Positions 6,412-8,796 of a DNA stretch of 8,796 bases are shown here, one piece after another. How positions within the stretch are numbered: the first letter of the stretch is position 1; each line of letters starts with the position of its first letter. Below the pieces are notes generated by a model. The model was not told the origin of the DNA. It made no database searches and saw only the letters and a list, made by a program, of their open reading frames with translations. The DNA is taken from the NCBI GenBank assembly GCA_903831635.1, contig CAIKYN010000176.1, forward strand, positions 1 through 8,796, written 5' to 3'. This stretch comes from an uncultured Spartobacteria bacterium. Its GTDB lineage: Bacteria > Verrucomicrobiota > Verrucomicrobiia > Chthoniobacterales > UBA6821. The translations under genes were made by a program, and so were the position numbers.

Positions 6412-6732
6412 TTACTTCCGGTTGATCTCGCGCTTGAAGTGCAGAACTAACCCTCTCAAGTCTTTCCCTGAGTAGTTGAAAGAGTTGGCAAGGTCAGCAA
6501 GGCTTTCCTCATTGATCAGGTCGGAACGGAAGCAGTGGGTGGACACGGCGGCACGGAGTATCTTCTCGGACGGTTCGACTGCCTCGGCGATCCACTCGAA
6601 AGATCTGCCCAAGACTTGGAGGATCCTTTCAATACTCGAGCCCTCTTCCTTTGGGAGAGCGTGAATGCAATCAGTGGGATGCCTCGAGTTCAGATAGCGG
6701 CCGTTGTTGTTGTGTGGTTGGTGTGTGTTCAT
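6412..6732 (-). CDS. Small protein of unknown function
   Basis: 106 residues from ATG 6730-6732, preceded by TCAAGGTG about 7 nt away. The frame stays open further upstream to 6897, but that part reads through an intrinsic terminator and lacks a good start, so the internal Met is preferred. I recognise no family. The N-terminus (MNTHQPHNNNGRYLNSRH) is polar and likely unstructured. Residues 33-64 form an amphipathic helical region, and residues 73-95 (INEESLADLANSFNYSGKDL) resemble a helix-turn-helix-like helical pair. The C-terminus is basic. There are no membrane segments. Its leader and first codons resemble those of the HTH gene at 3194-3508, suggesting a shared expression module. It precedes the phosphoesterase on the same strand. 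Confidence 0.6.
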   Translation of the reverse strand: MNTHQPHNNNGRYLNSRHPTDCIHALPKEEGSSIERILQVLGRSFEWIAEAVEPSEKILRAAVSTHCFRSDLINEESLADLANSFNYSGKDLRGLVLHFKREINRK

Positions 6733-6749
6733 CCCGCGCACCTTGAACG

Positions 6750-6795
6750 AAAAAAAGACCCCTGGTGCTCCCGATTGGGAGCAACTTTTCAGGGG
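6750..6795 (-). terminator. Intrinsic terminator just upstream of the small gene
   Basis: Read on the minus strand: outer stem CCCCTG (6795-6790) with CAGGGG (6764-6759), inner 7-bp stem TGCTCCC/GGGAGCA around an AATC loop, then TC followed by a run of seven T (6756-6750). This is a strong factor-independent terminator shape. It ends only 17 nt before the ATG of the 106-residue gene. It could therefore stop transcription coming from tRNA-Glu, or act as an attenuator in that gene's leader. Confidence 0.75.
6762..6785 (-). repeat. 24-bp inverted repeat, right arm
   Basis: Exact reverse complement of 3118-3141 (starts CTGGTGCTCCC, ends GGGAGCAAC). Here it forms the core hairpin of the intrinsic terminator. 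The pair could be ends of a mobile unit or two copies of a dispersed terminator-like hairpin. Confidence 0.85.
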
Positions 6796-6889
6796 GGTAT
6801 TTACATCACTAAAAAGAAGGGCGCTCTTAGGTGATGAGGCACCAGCCAAGAGCAGATCGGGAGGGAACGTACTGCACCCCGCGTTTCCA

Positions 6890-6908
6890 GGTAACAAAAG
6901 GTAACAAA
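6890..6908 (+). repeat. Tandem GGTAACAAA repeat with 10-bp period
   Basis: GGTAACAAA occurs at 6890-6898 and 6900-6908, exactly one helical turn apart, about 110 bp from the tRNA-Glu 3' end. Close direct repeats near a tRNA attachment site are typical of arm-type integrase or excisionase binding sites; that reading is inference. Confidence 0.5.
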
Positions 6909-6956
6909 TTTCTGGCCTCAGAGGCGCTACCTGGCGCTTTTGCTTTCGAGAGGGGT

Positions 6957-6997
6957 ATCGCCTGTAGAGCCTTTATTTATGGGCTTTCAGAGGCGAT
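6957..6997. repeat. Imperfect stem-loop downstream of tRNA-Glu
   Basis: ATCGCCT (6957-6963) pairs with AGGCGAT (6991-6997), with a nested AGCC/GGCT stem (6968-6971 and 6982-6985) around an AT-rich loop. It lies in the putative trailer of tRNA-Glu. No T run follows, so it is not a normal terminator; it may affect trailer processing or integration. Confidence 0.45.
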
Positions 6998-7000
6998 CGA

Positions 7001-7018
7001 GCCACTTTTTGAAGTGGC
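7001..7018 (-). repeat. Hairpin overlapping the tRNA CCA end
   Basis: Perfect 7-bp inverted repeat GCCACTT-TTTG-AAGTGGC. Its right arm includes the encoded CCA and the discriminator base. The same design, with a different stem, is present at both tRNA-tail copies (2947-2963 and 3080-3096). In the precursor RNA it would pair the CCA with the trailer. Confidence 0.6.
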
Positions 7019-7090
7019 GACCCTAACGGGATTCGAACCCGTGTTACTCCCGTGAAAGGGGAGTGTCCTAGGCCACTGGACGATAGGGTC
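7015..7090 (-). tRNA. tRNA-Glu (anticodon UUC), CCA encoded
   Basis: Read on the minus strand: acceptor GACCCTA pairs with TAGGGTC (7 bp), D stem GTCC/GGAC, anticodon stem CTCCC/GGGAG with loop CTTTCAC giving anticodon TTC (7054-7056), T stem ACGGG/CCCGT with loop TTCGAAT, discriminator G (7018) and encoded CCA (7015-7017). It closely resembles bacterial tRNA-Glu(UUC) overall. It lies between glgX and the island, and its 25-base 3' end is duplicated at 3092-3116, so it is the likely integration target. Confidence 0.97.
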
Positions 7091-7163
7091 GTGAGTGGGA
7101 GGGTAGAAAATGCCCTAAGCAGGCATAATTTCAAGCAAAGTTATGAATAAGCTTCCTAATCCC
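7091..7163 (-). promoter_or_regulatory. Spacer between glgX and tRNA-Glu (weak promoter / weak terminator signals)
   Basis: The spacer should hold the glgX transcript end and the tRNA promoter. On the minus strand a small TGCC...GGCA stem (7125-7111) followed by TTTT is a weak terminator candidate. TTGAAA (7134-7129) is a possible -35, but the hexamer 17 bp downstream (ATTTTC) is a poor -10. Neither is firm. Confidence 0.25.
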
Positions 7164-8796
7164 TTACCCCAACCTACCCGCGCGATTTCCAATCAGGACG
7201 ATCACGGAGCGCTCAGTAAGGGTGACCATGGACTGATCGGCAATGAGTTGCTCGGATCCGGGTTCGTGAAAATCGTCGGGTGAAGGACGGGCGGTGTCGA
7301 CCACAAGTCTCCACCTCATTCCGGAAGGGAGCTTCGGTAGCCCGAAGGAAATCGGCTCGTGCCACATGTTGAAGGCGGCATAGATGAAGTCTGCCTCCGG
7401 TCCGTAGGTTTGATCCATGTTGCCGGCAATCATGAAGGCGAGTGAGCGGCTATCGGCACTCCAGTCGGGCTGACGCGGCTTCACTCCATGCCAACCGATA
7501 TCGGGATATCCGCACCCCTGAACATCGTTGCCGGTAAAAAATTCCGTCCTGTGAAGTTGGCTATGACGGCGACGGAATTCGCCCATTAAACCGACAAATC
7601 GCTTCAGCCCTAAAGCCTCCCCACCTTCATTCTCTGCCGTCCAGTCGAGCCAGTTCCACTCATCATCATGGCAGTAGGCGTTATTGTTTCCGTTTTGGGT
7701 GCGACCGAGTTCGTCCCCCATGGAGAGCATCGGTACTCCCTGACTCAGGAAGAGCAGCGCCATGGCGTTGCGCTGGAGACGTGCCCTGAGGGCGTTGATG
7801 GCGGGGTCATCGGTTTCCCCCTCGACGCCGCAGTTCCAGCAGTTGTTGTCATTGGCCCCGTCGCGGTTTTCCTCCCCATTGGCCAGGTTGTGCTTGTCGT
7901 TGTAAGTGAAAAGATCCCGTAAGGTGAAGCCGTCATGGCAGGTCACGAAATTTACGGAGGCAGTCGGCTTCCGCCCTGATGAAGCGTACAGCCCGGGAGA
8001 GCCAAGAATGCCCTGCACCATCTCTCCAGCAACGCCTGAATCTCCCTTGAGAAAACGTCGGGCCGCATCACGGAAATGGCCATTCCATTCCATCCAGCGG
8101 CCATAGGCAGGGAAGTTCCCGACCTGATAAAGTCCACCTGCATCCCAAGCCTCGGCGATCAGATCGCATCCGGCAAGGATCGGGTCGAGAGCGAGTGACT
8201 CGAGCAGGGGAGGATTCGCCAAGGGATGGCCGTTGCGATCGCGTCCCAGCACCGAGGCGAGATCAAAACGAAACCCGTCGATGTGGTATTCAGAGACCCA
8301 GTAGTGCAGGCAATCAATCACGAAGGAGCGGACCACCGGATGATTGCAGTTCAGCGTATTACCGCAGCCGGTGTAGTTCGCATAGCTCCCGTCCGGATTG
8401 AGCATGTAATAGGTCTGATTATCGATCCCACGAAAGGAGATCGTCGGTCCGCGCAGATCCCCTTCGGCTGTGTGGTTGAAGACTACGTCGAGGATCACGG
8501 AAATACCGGCGGCATGGAGCGCCTTGATCATCCCCTTGAACTCGGAGACCTGGTTGCCGTGATGGCCGGTCGCCGCATAACCGCTCTTCGGAGCATAGAA
8601 TCCGACGGTGCTATAGCCCCAGTAGTTGCAAAGGCGATTACCGGTCTCGGGATTGATCCGCTTGTTCTCGTACTCGTCGAACTCGAAGACCGGCATTAAC
8701 TCAATGCAGTTGACGCCGATGGATTGGAGGTAGGGAATCTTCTCGATGATTCCCTCGTAGGTTCCCGGATGCCTCACTCCAGAAGAGGGATGGCGC
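7164..8796 (-). CDS. glgX: Glycogen debranching enzyme GlgX (GH13), N-terminus outside window
   Basis: The frame is open to the right edge, where it reads RHPSSGVRHPGTYEG, a typical internal GlgX sequence. A GTG at 8777 is therefore not the start, and the N-terminal CBM48/E-set part is missing. About 543 residues remain. All four GH13 regions are seen, numbering from the valine codon at 8777 as residue 1: DVVFNH (97-102), GFRFDLASVL with nucleophile D172, IAEAWDAGG with acid/base E209, and FVTCHDG with transition-state D282. FFTGNDVQGCGYPDIGWHGV and NMWHEPISFGLP in the C-terminal part also fit. It hydrolyses alpha-1,6 branches left on phosphorylase-limit glycogen in the cytosol. The TAA is at 7164-7166. 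The reading frame looks intact. Confidence 0.95.
   Translation of the reverse strand, partial: RHPSSGVRHPGTYEGIIEKIPYLQSIGVNCIELMPVFEFDEYENKRINPETGNRLCNYWGYSTVGFYAPKSGYAATGHHGNQVSEFKGMIKALHAAGISVILDVVFNHTAEGDLRGPTISFRGIDNQTYYMLNPDGSYANYTGCGNTLNCNHPVVRSFVIDCLHYWVSEYHIDGFRFDLASVLGRDRNGHPLANPPLLESLALDPILAGCDLIAEAWDAGGLYQVGNFPAYGRWMEWNGHFRDAARRFLKGDSGVAGEMVQGILGSPGLYASSGRKPTASVNFVTCHDGFTLRDLFTYNDKHNLANGEENRDGANDNNCWNCGVEGETDDPAINALRARLQRNAMALLFLSQGVPMLSMGDELGRTQNGNNNAYCHDDEWNWLDWTAENEGGEALGLKRFVGLMGEFRRRHSQLHRTEFFTGNDVQGCGYPDIGWHGVKPRQPDWSADSRSLAFMIAGNMDQTYGPEADFIYAAFNMWHEPISFGLPKLPSGMRWRLVVDTARPSPDDFHEPGSEQLIADQSMVTLTERSVIVLIGNRAGRLG

Larger units (their letters stand above)
3092..7014. mobile_element. 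Putative tRNA-Glu-anchored accessory island (no integrase seen)
   Basis: Seen directly: a 25-bp perfect direct repeat lies at 3092-3116 and 7015-7039, and the right copy is the 3' end of an intact tRNA-Glu gene. Between them are accessory-type genes: an excisionase-like HTH protein, AbiEi/AbiEii, a metallophosphoesterase and a small unknown. Tyrosine-recombinase elements commonly integrate at tRNA 3' ends, leaving an intact tRNA at one end and a partial copy at the other, which is the pattern here. Two 9-bp GGTAACAAA repeats near the tRNA could be arm-type sites. Against full autonomy, no integrase or transposase is encoded in this interval, so it would be a decayed or trans-mobilised element. 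The second tRNA tail (copy A) shows that the boundary has a more complex history than one insertion. The intergenic stretches inside are more AT-rich than the flanks. Confidence 0.5.

Noticed and set aside
6733..6897. N-terminal extension of the 106-residue protein to 161 residues
   Set aside because: The extra codons read through a strong terminator hairpin, lack a good ribosome site and have a composition unlike a protein; the internal ATG has a Shine-Dalgarno-like AAGGTG.
8226..8699. 157-codon open frame on the + strand
   Set aside because: It lies fully antisense to the well-supported GH13 domain of glgX and has no recognisable domain; it is a shadow of a GC-rich gene.
8775..8777. GTG as the start of GlgX
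   Set aside because: The frame continues upstream with residues typical of the GlgX interior, so the gene simply runs off the window.

Overview
The window reads as chromosomal DNA of a Gram-negative bacterium. One protein has a classic lipobox, and the HemB is the aspartate-type, zinc-independent form common in Gram-negatives. The DUF990-like ABC permease, the paired YkuD proteins and GlgX would suit a Verrucomicrobiota/PVC-type genome, but that is an impression and not a proven placement. Housekeeping genes flank a short accessory segment next to a tRNA-Glu gene.

Left block (1-2763). The C-terminal 179 codons of an ABC-2 type permease run off the left edge on the + strand. Convergent to it is a minus-strand cluster: hemB (porphobilinogen synthase), then two tandem YkuD L,D-transpeptidase paralogues. 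hemB and the first ldt overlap by ATGA. The two Ldt proteins are about 69% identical (103 of 149 aligned residues, hand count); one is a lipoprotein and the other has a cleavable signal peptide. The last Ldt gene runs 72 bp antisense into the end of the permease gene.

Repeat boundary (2764-3193). About 430 bp without a convincing gene. It holds a perfect 63-bp direct repeat in two copies. Each copy carries the 3' tail of a tRNA-Glu gene (18 bp in the first; the second extends to 25 bp), overlapped by a hairpin.

Accessory block (3092-7014). It is bounded on the left by the 25-bp tRNA-Glu tail and on the right by the intact tRNA-Glu(UUC), whose 3' end is the same 25 bp. This is the arrangement expected of an element integrated at a tRNA 3' end. 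It carries a small excisionase-like HTH protein, a divergently transcribed AbiEi/AbiEii type IV toxin-antitoxin pair (ATGA overlap), and then, on the minus strand, a calcineurin-like metallophosphoesterase and a small unrecognised protein. A 24-bp inverted repeat sits near both ends; the right copy forms the core of a strong intrinsic terminator 17 nt upstream of the small gene's start codon. No integrase is visible. The promoter stretch in front of abiE is AT-rich (about 38% GC for 3541-3710, hand count), with several GTTTATT-type repeats that could be AbiEi operators.

Right block (7015-8796). tRNA-Glu(UUC), then the 3' part of a glycogen debranching enzyme (GlgX, GH13) running off the right edge.

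The best candidate for something not yet described is the compact tRNA-Glu-anchored island of about 3.9 kb: an AbiE abortive-infection/TA pair with a metallophosphoesterase and two small proteins whose leaders look related, bounded by tRNA tails and inverted repeats but lacking its own recombinase.
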